A DNA stretch of 64,000 bases from Nostoc sp. FACHB-892 (GTDB lineage: Bacteria; Cyanobacteriota; Cyanobacteriia; Cyanobacteriales; Nostocaceae): the NCBI RefSeq assembly GCF_014698795.1, contig NZ_JACJTR010000010.1, positions 168,246-232,245 of the forward strand. The letters are read 5' to 3'. Below the pieces are notes generated by a model that was given only the letters and a program-made list of their open reading frames with translations, was not told the DNA's origin and did not search any database. The position numbers and the translations under genes are program-made. Shown here in pieces: positions 54,318 through 63,519 of the stretch. Position 1 is the stretch's first letter. Each line of letters opens with the position of its first letter.

Positions 54318-56204
54318 CTATAAAGCCCTCAAATGACGACTTCGCACCCGTTCAGCACTACCAGTGGGAATCGCAGCAATTAATTTTTGTGTGTATTCTT
54401 CTTTAGGTTCTTGGTAAATGCTTTCGGCTGTGCCTTCTTCAACAATTTGACCGCGATTCATGACTAAAATGCGATCGCTCATAAATTTCACCACACTTAA
54501 ATCGTGAGAAATAAAAATATAAGTAAGCTGAAAGTCTGACTGTAATTCTTTGAGAAGATTTAATACCTGCGCCTGTACTGAAACATCTAGCGCTGAAACT
54601 GATTCATCGCAGATGATAAACTTAGGATTTAATGCCAAAGAACGGGCTATGCAAATCCGTTGGCGTTGACCGCCAGAAAACTGATGAGGATAGCGGTTAA
54701 TTGCATCTGCACTCAAGCCTACCCGTTCTAAGAGTTCGACTACTCGCTGCCGTCGTTGTTGCTTGGTCTTACCCACGGCGTGAATTAACAACGGTTCCAT
54801 CACCGCATCCCCAACCTTCATCCGTGGGTCGAGGGAACTGAAAGGATTTTGGAAGACTATTTGCATTTCCCGCCGCAGTTTTTGCAACGGTTCACCTTTG
54901 AGGCTAGTAATATCTTGTTTCTCAAAGATAATCTGACCACTCATCGGTTCAATTAATCGCAGCAAGGTTCTGCCAAGGGTAGTTTTACCGCAACCAGATT
55001 CTCCCACCAAACCTAGTGTTTCTCCTGGTTTGACATCAAAAGAAACACCATTAACCGCCATATTGTAACGTTTTGTACCACCAAACACTCCGCGCACTGG
55101 AAAACCAACTTTCAGGTTACGGATTTGCAGTAGGGGTTCCTTTTTATTGAAGTTTGCCAATCTTGCAGCAATCTCTTCAGTGGTGACTTCTATAGGTAGC
55201 GCAGGTTCTTTCGCCTGAATTACTACTTGTCCCGTTGCTGTCTCTTCTGCACTCATGTAGTCAGAAACAGTGAGTAATTTTTGGGGACGGCGGTTGAGTG
55301 TGGGGCGACAAGCTATCAAACCTTTAGTATATGGATGCTGGGGACTGCTGAAAATTTGCCGAGAAGTGCCAGATTCGACAACTTTGCCTTTATACATCAC
55401 CGCTACTTGGTCAGCAATTTCTGAAATTAGTCCCAAGTCGTGGGTGATAAAAATCATTGCCATGTCACGGCTTTGCTGCAATTCTCGCAACAAGTCCAAA
55501 ATTGTCGCTTGCACCGTCACATCCAAAGCTGTGGTTGGTTCATCGGCAATTAAGATTAATGGGTTGCAAGAAATTGCCATTGCAATCATTACCCGTTGCA
55601 ACTGGCCCCCAGAAAGTTCATGAGGGTAGCGTTCCAGCATGGCTTCTTTGTGTTGTTTAACCAACTGTGCCAACTTTGATGCATCTGGTTTCGACGAATT
55701 GGCGTTGGTTTGATGCCAAGTTTCGATATATTGCTGCTGGATCTCTTCATCGCTAGCTAGAAGTTTAACCTCTTGTAGACCTGCGATCGCAATTTGTCGT
55801 GCTTGGGCTGCTGACACATTTTGATGCCGCATAATCGCTTCTGTGAGCTGAAACCCAATGTCATAAACCGGATTGAGCGAACTCATCGGTTCTTGAAAAA
55901 TCATGGCGATGTCGCCACCCCGGTGTAACTGCATTTGTTCAGGAGGCAGTTTTACCAAATCGATGGGGTTAGCATTTTCCTGTGGACGAAACCAGATTTC
56001 ACCGCCAGTAACTATACCGGGACTTTGCAACAAACCCATCGCAGCTAGGGCTGTCACTGATTTACCACTTCCCGATTCTCCTACTATTCCTAGAGTTTCA
56101 CCTCGATGCAGCCCAAAGGAAATACCGTCCAAAGCTCTAACAGTGTTGCCATCACCGGGAAATTCAACTTGTAGATTGCGAACCTCTAGGACAGTTTCTC
56201 TCAT
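54318..56204 (-). CDS. Fused duplicate ABC ATPase of an oligopeptide/dipeptide (Dpp/Opp) importer
   Basis: A 628-residue protein with two complete ABC domains. Domain 1 has [13 protein letters not shown], signature [14 protein letters not shown] and Walker [16 protein letters not shown]; domain 2 has [29 protein letters not shown] and [13 protein letters not shown] (Glu preserved, Pro of the usual DEP lost). Each is followed by the Opp-C-like end [10 protein letters not shown] or [10 protein letters not shown]. The order is DppD-DppF in one chain, as in GsiA/YejF-type proteins. Domain 1 carries an insert at about residues 155-190. Permease and binding protein are not nearby. It converges with ureG. 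Confidence 0.87.
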   Translation of the reverse strand: MRETVLEVRNLQVEFPGDGNTVRALDGISFGLHRGETLGIVGESGSGKSVTALAAMGLLQSPGIVTGGEIWFRPQENANPIDLVKLPPEQMQLHRGGDIAMIFQEPMSSLNPVYDIGFQLTEAIMRHQNVSAAQARQIAIAGLQEVKLLASDEEIQQQYIETWHQTNANSSKPDASKLAQLVKQHKEAMLERYPHELSGGQLQRVMIAMAISCNPLILIADEPTTALDVTVQATILDLLRELQQSRDMAMIFITHDLGLISEIADQVAVMYKGKVVESGTSRQIFSSPQHPYTKGLIACRPTLNRRPQKLLTVSDYMSAEETATGQVVIQAKEPALPIEVTTEEIAARLANFNKKEPLLQIRNLKVGFPVRGVFGGTKRYNMAVNGVSFDVKPGETLGLVGESGCGKTTLGRTLLRLIEPMSGQIIFEKQDITSLKGEPLQKLRREMQIVFQNPFSSLDPRMKVGDAVMEPLLIHAVGKTKQQRRQRVVELLERVGLSADAINRYPHQFSGGQRQRICIARSLALNPKFIICDESVSALDVSVQAQVLNLLKELQSDFQLTYIFISHDLSVVKFMSDRILVMNRGQIVEEGTAESIYQEPKEEYTQKLIAAIPTGSAERVRSRHLRAL

Positions 56205-56435
56205 AGGAGTTGGGTAGGAATATTAACTTAAAATTATTTGGATTTTAACAATACTTTTGATGTGTATGTGTGTAAATTTGGTTTTTACACTTCTTGGCAG
56301 TTTTCACTGCTTAAACTTTAACCACAATTGACATTACATACTTCCACAATATATATGTATTTGCGATGTAGAACTGCTTGCGATCGTCCACAGGTGCAAC
56401 TTACAATTAGCCATTATCTGCCGAAGCGCGAGATT

Positions 56436-57182
56436 TTATCTATTTTTATAAGCAATAACCAACAGTTGAGGAGCATTAAAACCACCCTGAAGCACAAGGT
56501 CATGTATGATCTGCCATCCCTTTCGAGTAAACAACAATTCCCAAAACGATGGACTCGATTCTGAATATAGTTGTCTCCAGTAAAGTAACTCACGACGAGT
56601 CAAAAAACACTGGTCACAACGGTAATAATCTATACAAAAACCTGTTGTTTCCAGAAGCGTAAATATTTGCTTGTGACTGAAGGCATGAAGGTGGTATGGA
56701 TCAAAATGACGCGTCTCACCTAGTGGTACAGACATCATCAATATACCATTGCTAGTTAAATAATTACTGAGTTGTTTTAAAAAATAGGTCGGATTTTTTA
56801 AATGTTCTATCGTCTCAAACGAGATAACAACGTCAAAACGCTCTGAACACTCAAATTGCTCTGCATCAGCGCAAATGAAGTTGATTCCGGGTATTTGGTA
56901 GTGTTTCTTAGCATATTCCACAATCTGGGAGCATATATCTACTCCAACTACACTGCTTGCACCTGCCATACGAAGCATTTGGCTACCATATCCACTGCCA
57001 CATGCTATATCTAGAACTCTTTTTCCCAAGACATACTTAGTTGCAGTTTCGTAGCGTTTAAGATGTAGCTCCACGATCTTGCGACTAGCCGAATCATTAG
57101 CCATGCGCTTGGGAATCAAGCGTTCCCAAGTTACAGCCAGGTTATCCAAAGCTTCAACTGAACTGCTAACAAAGTTACTCAT
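56436..57182 (-). CDS. Class I SAM-dependent methyltransferase
   Basis: About 248 residues from the ATG at 57182; a TTG six codons upstream is less likely. The SAM-binding motif is VLDIACGSGYGSQML (about residues 54-68), then VVGVDICSQIVEYAKKHY (acidic residue for ribose) and FICADAEQFECSERFDVVIS, with FETIEHLKNP as motif post-II, matching the Methyltransf_11 group. Substrate is unknown; similar cyanobacterial genes lie in glycan or peptide pathways. A short reading frame (36 codons) lies directly upstream on the same strand. Codon use is AT-richer than in the urease genes. Confidence 0.8.
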   Translation of the reverse strand: MSNFVSSSVEALDNLAVTWERLIPKRMANDSASRKIVELHLKRYETATKYVLGKRVLDIACGSGYGSQMLRMAGASSVVGVDICSQIVEYAKKHYQIPGINFICADAEQFECSERFDVVISFETIEHLKNPTYFLKQLSNYLTSNGILMMSVPLGETRHFDPYHLHAFSHKQIFTLLETTGFCIDYYRCDQCFLTRRELLYWRQLYSESSPSFWELLFTRKGWQIIHDLVLQGGFNAPQLLVIAYKNR

Positions 57183-57227
57183 ATAATTTACGGTTGACAA
57201 AGCGCTAGTGTTTTGTTGTGATGGTTC

Positions 57228-57338
57228 TCAATTATACATAGCTGCCAGCAACCCTAACCCTGCATTCAGACCAGACGCTCTTGTATACGATCTGGCTAGG
57301 GCGTTGATTTTGTTGGAAATACCATCAGAATTTCTCAT
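57228..57338 (-). CDS. Candidate small protein, 36 residues, upstream of methyltransferase
   Basis: An ATG at 57338, preceded by AAGGA at 12 bases, opens 36 codons ending in TGA at 57228. The translation begins MRNSDGISNKINALARSYTR and continues ASGLNAGLGLLAAMYN, polar first and small-hydrophobic later. I know no family. It is 45 bp before the methyltransferase on the same strand, so it may be a co-transcribed small peptide or a non-coding leader. Support is position and a ribosome site only. Confidence 0.3.
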   Translation of the reverse strand: MRNSDGISNKINALARSYTRASGLNAGLGLLAAMYN

Positions 57339-57546
57339 GTAATTTTTGTGTCCTTAGTAGAACTAGAAGAATTAGTATAAGCGATGCCTCACGATCAAAC
57401 GTAATATCATACTAATTACCCGGACATGATATAAAGCGTCAACGCAGAAGACAAAAAAATAGCACACCCTAAAGGATGGCTATTTGTAGAAATTGTCTAA
57501 TCGTAATCATTAGTTAGCAAATTGAATACACGCTCAACTACCAACT

Positions 57547-58122
57547 TTAGAAGGGAATATCATCTGGATCTGGTTCTTGCTCTTTCACTGCTGGATAAGT
57601 GGTTCGCTCATAATTTGTGGGTTGGGGTATGGATTCGTAAGTTGTCGCTTGGGGAGTAACGCCAACAGGATTTGCAGCCGGGGTAGGCGCTGGACGTGGT
57701 GACTCGTAACTAGGAGTGTCTTTCTGTGGAGGACGAGATGCTGAAGATGTTTGTCGTGGAGCAGTTTCAGTGAATGATGGAGTTACGGTTGCTGAAGGCG
57801 ATGGATCACTATTAAAACTACCTCCAACAGGTTGAATTTGTTGCACCGTCAATTCAGCACGTTTTTCTTTAAAACCTTCTTGTCGCTCAACAGTATTCAT
57901 GCCTAAACGTCCTACTAGGATGACACGATCGCCTTGGTGGTAGTTTTGCTGAATTTCTGTTGCTAAATTCCCCCAGCCGACTACTTTCAGAGTGGCTGGC
58001 GGATCTTCTGGTTTCTGGGAATTAGGAAACTGCACCAACATTTCCGTAACTCCTAAATTATCTGCTGTATAACGGAGTTGCGGTTCGTTAATAATTTCCG
58101 CCATCAAAACGCAGCTGTTCAT
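57547..58122 (-). CDS. Single-stranded DNA-binding protein with long disordered tail
   Basis: About 191 residues from the ATG at 58122; a GTG or ATG upstream would add seven. The OB fold has NSCVLMAEIINEPQLRYTAD, LKVVGWGNLATEI and YHQGDRVILVGRLGMNTVER, as in cyanobacterial SSB-type proteins. The second half is P/S/T-rich and disordered and ends in DPDDIPF, the acidic tail that recruits partners. It covers ssDNA in replication and repair. Cyanobacteria often have a shorter main SSB as well, so this may be a paralogue. It stands alone. Confidence 0.87.
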   Translation of the reverse strand: MNSCVLMAEIINEPQLRYTADNLGVTEMLVQFPNSQKPEDPPATLKVVGWGNLATEIQQNYHQGDRVILVGRLGMNTVERQEGFKEKRAELTVQQIQPVGGSFNSDPSPSATVTPSFTETAPRQTSSASRPPQKDTPSYESPRPAPTPAANPVGVTPQATTYESIPQPTNYERTTYPAVKEQEPDPDDIPF

Positions 58123-58392
58123 TAAAATTACTCCTGACTGCAAAAAGTACTGATTGAAAAAGAGAGGGTTTTTCTATGTAGTGCCAATTAATATCTAGAT
58201 ATGTTTAATTGTTTGCATTTTTTAATAATGGCTGAGTTTTTAGTTATTTCTAGCATAAAAGCCAAGCGATTGCTTTGAACAGCATTGAATATGCCGCCCG
58301 CCACCCTCGCTTGACTAAATGAGCATTGAATTCTGTCTGGAGTAGTATAATTGTACCACTATTTAAGAAATAGAAAAAATTCTTGGCAAAAA

Positions 58393-59649
58393 TTAAGTCT
58401 TGACGTGAACTGGAAAAACACCCAAGGCAATCAACCTACCTGGTAGGTCGCGCAAGATGGGTAAGCGCAAAAACGTAGGTGGTACAAAGGTGCGATTTGA
58501 GGTGAGAACTGGGGCAAATACCCGCTTTTGGATAAAAGTTTGAAACGCCTGAATGATGCGTGTGGGCAATTCGCGTTGACGTTGTACTTTTGCTAAGTCG
58601 TTAAGTTGTACTTGTCGGTTTTTGAGGGGTTTGCTGAGTACATTCGCCGCGACTACAGCATCTTGAATTGCGTAGTTAATGCCAACTCCACCAATGGGGG
58701 ACATTATATGGGCAGCATCACCAATGAGTAACAAACCGGGCTGATACCAGCGCTTGACGCGGCTGGACTCGACAGAGAGAAAAGCTATTTGTGACCAATC
58801 ATGTAAATTTTGGATACGTTGCTGGAATTCTGGCACCACTTCCACAACAGATTTTTTTAATTGCTCTAAACCCGCAGCCCGTAGTTGTTGATAGCCTCCC
58901 TTGGGGATAACATAGGCAACCTGCCACTCATCACCACGGTCAAGCATGGCGATGATTTTACCTTGACCAAAGCGCCCCATCCCCCCTTCAGGGTCTTCTG
59001 GCTGACGCGGTAGGCGAAACCAGAGGATATCCATTGGCGGCGAGGTTTCGATGGATTCAAACTCACCCAGGTGGCGTAAACGTGAGTGGCGACCATCTGC
59101 ACCAACTGTCAGTATTGCCCGGATTTCATGCCAGCCACCGCCTCCCCGATAGCGGACACCTTGAATTTCACCATTTTCGGCGATTAATTCTTGCACATTC
59201 GCACCCATTACTAGGTGGAAACTTGGATATTTTTGTGCTTCTTGGGTGATGAACTCCAGAAATTTCACCTGGGGAAGCATTGTAATGTATGGGTAGTGGG
59301 TTTTTAGGTGACTAAAATCTGCCAAAGTGACAGTATCTTCAGGAGTTTTAAATCTAATTTGACGCATTTTTGCATGAGGGAGTTTTAGCAAGCGATCGCT
59401 AAGTCCCAATTCTTCCATAATTTCCATCACCGACGGATGAATCGTATCACCGCGAAAATCGCGATCAAAGTCTTTATGTGCTTCCAGCAGCATCACAGAA
59501 ATGCCTTGACGCGCTAACAACAGCGCCAATACTGCTCCTGCCGGCCCCCCACCCACAATGCAACAATCTGTGGTTTGTACGTCTACAATGTCATGGATAG
59601 CGTTAACGCTTGGGTCTTGGGAAAGATTTTTAGGTATATCGGTAGTCAT
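58393..59649 (-). CDS. FAD-dependent monooxygenase (UbiH/PHBH-type)
   Basis: A 418-residue flavoprotein. The dinucleotide motif is CIVGGGPAGAVLALLLARQG (about residues 31-50), then the DG motif VGADGRHSRLR, and the GD motif LLIGDAAHIMSPIGGVGINY. That order is the group A flavin hydroxylase pattern, with substrates from ubiquinone precursors to aromatic antibiotics. C-terminal VFPVHVKT follows a short helical stretch. The first 26 residues are a polar extension. Single gene, divergent from the ABC ATPase gene. The actual substrate cannot be inferred from the neighbourhood. Confidence 0.87.
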   Translation of the reverse strand: MTTDIPKNLSQDPSVNAIHDIVDVQTTDCCIVGGGPAGAVLALLLARQGISVMLLEAHKDFDRDFRGDTIHPSVMEIMEELGLSDRLLKLPHAKMRQIRFKTPEDTVTLADFSHLKTHYPYITMLPQVKFLEFITQEAQKYPSFHLVMGANVQELIAENGEIQGVRYRGGGGWHEIRAILTVGADGRHSRLRHLGEFESIETSPPMDILWFRLPRQPEDPEGGMGRFGQGKIIAMLDRGDEWQVAYVIPKGGYQQLRAAGLEQLKKSVVEVVPEFQQRIQNLHDWSQIAFLSVESSRVKRWYQPGLLLIGDAAHIMSPIGGVGINYAIQDAVVAANVLSKPLKNRQVQLNDLAKVQRQRELPTRIIQAFQTFIQKRVFAPVLTSNRTFVPPTFLRLPILRDLPGRLIALGVFPVHVKT

Positions 59650-59756
59650 AACAACACCTCCTGACAGCCCTAAAATCCAGGGTAGTTTGTTTTTGATGGT
59701 GCTAGCTGTTTTTTTAACTTTTCGTATTTACAGGGAAGATGTATTATGGGCGCTAA

Positions 59757-59807
59757 ACTGTCATTAGTCATTAGTTATTAATCATTAGTCATTAGTCATT
59801 AGTTATT
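59757..59807. repeat. AGTCATT/AGTTATT heptamer repeat
   Basis: About six AGTCATT or AGTTATT units run directly into the GTG start of the following ABC gene, so the translation start region is itself repeat-derived. Confidence 0.8.
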
Positions 59808-61121
59808 GTGTCCCAAGTTGTTTTAGAAAACGTTTATAAAAGTTTTTCCCCACGTAAAGGGGAAGGTGTTACCTCACAAACCCAATCTTCCCTTACGTCT
59901 GGGGAGAAAAATGATGCAGCGCAAGAACGTGCGGGAAGTGTTAACGTCTTACGGCGGATTAATCTAACGATCGCAGATGGCGAGTTTATGGTGCTAGTAG
60001 GCCCTTCTGGTTGTGGTAAAAGTACCCTGCTGCGCTTAATCGCTGGCTTGGAAGTGATGACTGGCGGTAATATCTGGATAGGCGATCGCTTAATCAATGA
60101 CCTACCACCCAAAGAACGCGACATCGCAATGGTATTTCAAAATTACGCCCTCTATCCCCACATGACGGTGTACGACAACATCGCCTTTGGGCTGCGCCGC
60201 CGTTCTGGGAGAGCAGGGGAAGCAGGAGGAGAAATTACTCCTTCATCTCCTTATCTGCGGGCGTGGGCAGAAAATCTTTTTGTGGGTGCGACAAGAAAGT
60301 TACCTAAAGGACTGCGCTACATTTCTGACAAAGAACGGGCAGTGAATGAGCAGGTGCGTAGTGTTGCTCAACTGTTGCAAATCGAAACATTGCTGAATCG
60401 CTTACCCAAACAACTATCTGGGGGACAAAGACAACGGGTTGCATTGGGAAGAGCGATCGCGCGTGACCCCCAAGTATTTTTAATGGATGAACCGCTTTCT
60501 AACTTAGATGCCAAGCTGCGGGCGGAAACCCGCGCCCAAATTGTCAAATTGCAGCGCCAACTGGGGACAACGACAATTTACGTTACCCACGATCAAACAG
60601 AAGCGATGACAATGGGCGATCGCATTGCGATTATGTCTGAAGGCAAAATTCAGCAAGTTGCTTCTCCCTTAGAACTTTACAATCGCCCTGCCAATCTTTT
60701 TGTAGCAGAGTTCATTGGTTCACCACCGATGAATTTTATTTCTGTGGAATTTCATGCCCCACAGTTGATTACTCATTCCCAGTTTCGTTTCACCCTCCCA
60801 GAAGTTTGGGGAAAAGCTTTACAAAAATATGATGGGAAAACTCTAATTTTAGGTATTCGCCCAGAACACTTGAACTTGAGTATGCCTGCCACCAAAAATC
60901 TACCAGTGCAAGTAGATTTGGTAGAAAATCTCGGCAACGATTCCTTTCTCGCTGTTAAGATTGCCGAACCGGGATCTAAACCTGCTACTACAGCCAATTC
61001 CCTGCAAGTGCGAATTCCACCAGACCGATTTGTACAACCTGGAGAGCAACTATGGTTATCTCTAACTCCAGAGAAAATTCACTTTTTTGACCCGGAAACT
61101 GAGTTGGTAATATTTCCCTAG
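59808..61121 (+). CDS. Sugar/glycerol-3-phosphate-type ABC importer ATPase (MalK/UgpC group)
   Basis: A 437-residue ATPase, GTG start. Walker A is GPSGCGKST (about residues 65-73), the Q-loop is VFQNYALYPHMTV, the signature is LSGGQRQRVALGRA, and Walker B is FLMDEPLSNLDAKLRAETRA, the MalK-type sequence. The C-terminal TOBE/MalK regulatory domain (LILGIRPEHLNLSMP) follows. Two extra pieces: residues 10-38 with a glycine/serine linker, and about 50 residues between LRRR and VRSVAQLLQIE, the first part of which is encoded by GGGGAAGCAGGAGG repeat. It energises a carbohydrate or osmolyte importer; its permeases are not here. Neighbours converge. Confidence 0.88.
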   Translation: MSQVVLENVYKSFSPRKGEGVTSQTQSSLTSGEKNDAAQERAGSVNVLRRINLTIADGEFMVLVGPSGCGKSTLLRLIAGLEVMTGGNIWIGDRLINDLPPKERDIAMVFQNYALYPHMTVYDNIAFGLRRRSGRAGEAGGEITPSSPYLRAWAENLFVGATRKLPKGLRYISDKERAVNEQVRSVAQLLQIETLLNRLPKQLSGGQRQRVALGRAIARDPQVFLMDEPLSNLDAKLRAETRAQIVKLQRQLGTTTIYVTHDQTEAMTMGDRIAIMSEGKIQQVASPLELYNRPANLFVAEFIGSPPMNFISVEFHAPQLITHSQFRFTLPEVWGKALQKYDGKTLILGIRPEHLNLSMPATKNLPVQVDLVENLGNDSFLAVKIAEPGSKPATTANSLQVRIPPDRFVQPGEQLWLSLTPEKIHFFDPETELVIFP

Positions 61122-61154
61122 AACTATCCGCGCCTAATTGGTAAACCAAAATTT

Positions 61155-61385
61155 TCATGCACTTCTAAGAGGAACTTCAATCTCTTCAGTTCTCCATGCA
61201 GCGTAGGCAAATGCTTCATAGATGTCGGCTTCTTCGAGGTAGGGATATGCTTTGAGGATGTCACTATTACTATGTCCAGATGCCATTAACCCGACGATAG
61301 TACCAACAGTAATACGCATTCCCCGAATACAGGGTTTGCCACCCATTACTTCAGGATTGCGAGTAATTCTAGTAATATTTTGCAT
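61155..61385 (-). CDS. DUF433 (antitoxin-like) small protein
   Basis: A 76-residue DUF433 protein. NPEVMGGKPCIRGMRITVGT is the diagnostic stretch, followed by a short winged-helix-like part with YPYLEEADIYEAFAYAAWRT. The family occurs with DUF5615 PIN-like genes and behaves as an antitoxin in some annotations. No DUF5615 gene is visible on either side; the next gene converges 34 bp away. So it may be an orphan antitoxin. The start ATG has only a weak upstream site. Confidence 0.85.
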   Translation of the reverse strand: MQNITRITRNPEVMGGKPCIRGMRITVGTIVGLMASGHSNSDILKAYPYLEEADIYEAFAYAAWRTEEIEVPLRSA

Positions 61386-61589
61386 AATTGTTGCAGAGTG
61401 GGAGTAAGGTTATGGGATTGAAAAATCAAAAATACCTATATCAATCTTTTTTATTATCGAATTTTTACTGCGTTAAAGGAAATGAAGTTCAATGCCTTTG
61501 TAATTTATATCGCCTTTAATTTCGAGAACGCCTATCCAAATGATTACATCCAGTTCGAGAGAATGAAGCATCAATAATTAGCTATGCCT

Positions 61590-61670
61590 ACGGCGGCAAG
61601 CTACGCACCCACACCCAAATTTCACAAGTGCGTAGCCGTGAGGTTTGTCGTCAGACATCGCACTCTCAAA
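61590..61670. repeat. GCTACGC-type palindromic repeat
   Basis: GGCGGCAAGCTACGCACC and CACAAGTGCGTAGCCGTGAGG face one another, the GCTACGC word being the shared unit of the blocks at 8246-8360 and 49690-49730. Confidence 0.6.
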
Positions 61671-61674
61671 ATTA

Positions 61675-62427
61675 CTAATTTTTAGAACTGCTAAAAGATA
61701 GCGCGGATGCTTCTACCTGATGCGGATGGTGGTGTTGCCAAAAACTCAAAATCTGTTCGCTAACCTGTTGAGGATAGAAGTAGTGAAAAAAATGATATCC
61801 TTCTGGGCATTCCCAGAGCTTATCTTCTGGCTTCAACCAATTCAACCAGTCATGCAATGCAGTTGGGTTGACTACCGGATCGCTCTTGCTACCACATACC
61901 ATCATTGGCATAGAAACTCCACCCTTGGGTAAATAAACCAACTTAAATAAAGAGTGTGACGAGGGAGATTGTTCTAAATCTTTATCTAAAGCAGCTACTA
62001 ATTTTTTAGTGGTATGAGGCGGTTGATTTCCAAATAGACTGCGAACGCTGCTTGCTAAAACTAGCTCACGGCTGATACTAAAAAGTTGTCGTTGAAAGTA
62101 ATAGTGAGCTTGCCAATTGTTTGCAGGTTGAGCAGCTACAGCCAGCAAAGTGAGCGATCGCACTTTTTTAGGAAATCGCCGTGCAAAGGTTAGAGCGATC
62201 GCACCACCCATCCCATGACCGGCTAAATGTACAGGGCGAGCGCGCCATTTTAAAAAATCATATAGCAACTCCACAGCTTGATCTATGGAACTAGCTTCAT
62301 CTTTGGTTTGCTGGTATTCCCACTGGGCGATTCTCATATACCCAGATAAGTATTGAAGTAATGGTTTATCAAAACGCTTCAAAACAGGGCTGGCATTTAA
62401 CCATAGAACATCAAATGAATCAGACAT
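61675..62427 (-). CDS. Alpha/beta hydrolase
   Basis: A 250-residue hydrolase. The nucleophile elbow is HLAGHGMGGAIAL, where the usual Ser is replaced: the motif reads G-H-G-M-G, so the nucleophile position is Gly, not Ser. An Asp in CGSKSDPVVNP and His residues in PEGYHFFHYFYP are near the usual acid and base. With the nucleophile absent, catalysis by the standard route seems unlikely, unless a neighbouring residue serves. It lacks the N-terminal part with the oxyanion HG motif. It starts 44 bp after a flavodoxin remnant that retains a likely Fur site. Confidence 0.7.
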   Translation of the reverse strand: MSDSFDVLWLNASPVLKRFDKPLLQYLSGYMRIAQWEYQQTKDEASSIDQAVELLYDFLKWRARPVHLAGHGMGGAIALTFARRFPKKVRSLTLLAVAAQPANNWQAHYYFQRQLFSISRELVLASSVRSLFGNQPPHTTKKLVAALDKDLEQSPSSHSLFKLVYLPKGGVSMPMMVCGSKSDPVVNPTALHDWLNWLKPEDKLWECPEGYHFFHYFYPQQVSEQILSFWQHHHPHQVEASALSFSSSKN

Positions 62428-62470
62428 AAATACCTATAACTTCTAAATTATTAATTTCAGATTTGCTACC

Positions 62471-62551
62471 TTACTCATGCCGAATTGTTTCAGCATCAAA
62501 TTCAGTATTAGCAGTTTGAGTCCCATAGAATAAACTGATTTTTTTCGACAT
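62471..62551 (-). pseudogene. isiB: Flavodoxin (isiB) N-terminal remnant
   Basis: An ATG at 62551 behind AGGTGAAAG encodes MSKKISLFYGTQTANTEF then DAETIRHE before TAA. Intact Nostoc flavodoxin begins MSKKIGLFYGTQTGKTES, so the match is about 15 of the first 18 residues, but the FMN phosphate loop TQTGKT is changed to TQTANT and the protein stops after 26 of about 170 residues. No frame continues it. Flavodoxin replaces ferredoxin under iron limitation; this copy is dead, though its promoter may live. Confidence 0.75.
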
Positions 62552-62867
62552 ACTTTCACCTGATATATAGTTTTGCGATCGCCAAGATCCTATTTATCTT
62601 GTTGAAATATATTGCTGGCTTAATGAATATCTATCTCAATAAGTCTGAACATATCCTACCAGAGTTATTGAAAGTTTTTATCATTTATCCTAAGTTAAAT
62701 TTTGTAAAGTATTTCAAGAAACAAACCGAAAAGGCGGGCGGCGCTTCATTCCACCCCAACTTTTTGTAAGTGGCTTACGATATGCTCACACAATATTCAG
62801 AATTATTACTGGTTTCAAAACATACATGGGCAGAAGAAGCTAGACAAAGTAAATTTTTTGTGCATTT
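62552..62867. other. Divergent spacer between flavodoxin remnant and secreted-protein gene
   Basis: About 315 bp with no gene; contains the Fur-like site and, in the right half, the presumed promoter of the secreted-protein gene. Confidence 0.5.
62619..62637 (-). promoter_or_regulatory. Fur-box-like 19-mer upstream of the flavodoxin remnant
   Basis: CTTAATGAATATCTATCTC on the plus strand matches the Fur consensus GATAATGATAATCATTATC at 13 of 19 positions. It sits about 70-90 bp before the remnant ATG, where isiB genes have Fur sites. It now precedes the downstream hydrolase gene. Confidence 0.4.
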
Positions 62868-63176
62868 ATGAAATTTATCCAAACACTAAGGGTAGCTGTA
62901 ATTCCTATTTTGACTGTGTTGAGCTTGTTGTCTGCATCAAATAAAGCTCTAGCTGACTATTTAACTAGTCAGGGTTCAGGAGGTAATTCCCGTTACGAAT
63001 TATGGTCTACTGATGATAATAGTTATTACTATTTAAAAATCTGGTCATCTGAAGCAAGTCCAAACAGTGAACCATACTACACAAGTAGAGCATTCACCTC
63101 TACTGGGGAAGCTTTAATTTATTTTGATTGCAACTACGCTGGTAAGAATTTACCGGAATGTCAGAATGTTCAATAA
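62868..63176 (+). CDS. Small secreted protein of unknown function
   Basis: A 102-residue protein not recognised. A Sec signal peptide (about residues 1-29) ends at KALADY. The mature 72 residues are Ser/Tyr/Asn-rich with aromatic runs (YELWSTDDNSYYYLKIWSSE) and two Cys near the end (FDCNYAGKNLPECQNVQ), which may form a disulfide. It is predicted to be periplasmic or extracellular. A hairpin follows 6 bp after the stop. Similar small secreted proteins occur in several Nostoc, but a family name is not known to me. Confidence 0.7.
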   Translation: MKFIQTLRVAVIPILTVLSLLSASNKALADYLTSQGSGGNSRYELWSTDDNSYYYLKIWSSEASPNSEPYYTSRAFTSTGEALIYFDCNYAGKNLPECQNVQ

Positions 63177-63181
63177 TAATT

Positions 63182-63216
63182 GTTAACCCTTCTCAAAGCA
63201 TCCTGGGAGGGTTAAC
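63182..63216 (+). terminator. Hairpin after the secreted-protein gene
   Basis: GTTAACCCT and AGGGTTAAC pair across 17 bases. No T run follows, so it is either an inefficient terminator or a general stem-loop. Confidence 0.45.
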
Positions 63217-63260
63217 CATAGGAATTATATTTAATTTGTGAAAATTCGCAGTGTCCGTCC

Positions 63261-63293
63261 AGATCCCCGACTTCTTAAAGAAGTCGGGGATCT
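63261..63293. repeat. Perfect 16-bp AGATCCCCGACTTCTT hairpin
   Basis: AGATCCCCGACTTCTT is followed after one base by its exact complement AAGAAGTCGGGGATCT. This hairpin recurs widely in cyanobacterial spacers, from memory. It may end transcripts from both sides. Confidence 0.75.
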
Positions 63294-63519
63294 AACTTTT
63301 CACAAATAAATTAGGATTGCTATATTTTATATTTGGTAATATTTTAAATTAAATAATTTATAAATATAAATTACCTATATTTTTGATTGGTTTTTAATAT
63401 TTTAAGTCAACTACAGACATAAAAGTGAAAGCCTACTTTCCTTCCGATAATTAGGCTGATGTTCAAGATAATTCGTAGTTCGTAATTAAAAAATTCAATT
63501 ACGAATTACGAATTACAAA

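Larger units (their letters stand above)
63177..63519. other. Spacer with two hairpins
   Basis: About 340 bp without a gene. It has GTTAACCCT/AGGGTTAAC (63182-63216) and the 16-bp hairpin at 63261-63293; the rest is AT-rich. Confidence 0.6.

Noticed and set aside
59757..59807. Possible CRISPR array or origin iterons
   Set aside because: AGTCATT heptamers are dispersed in several spacers here and show no DnaA-box or spacer pattern.
61473..61571. Minus-strand 32-codon frame beginning MLHSLELDVIIWIGVLEIKG
   Set aside because: Plausible amino-acid texture but no ribosome site, no known family and a repeat next to it; too weak to list as a gene.
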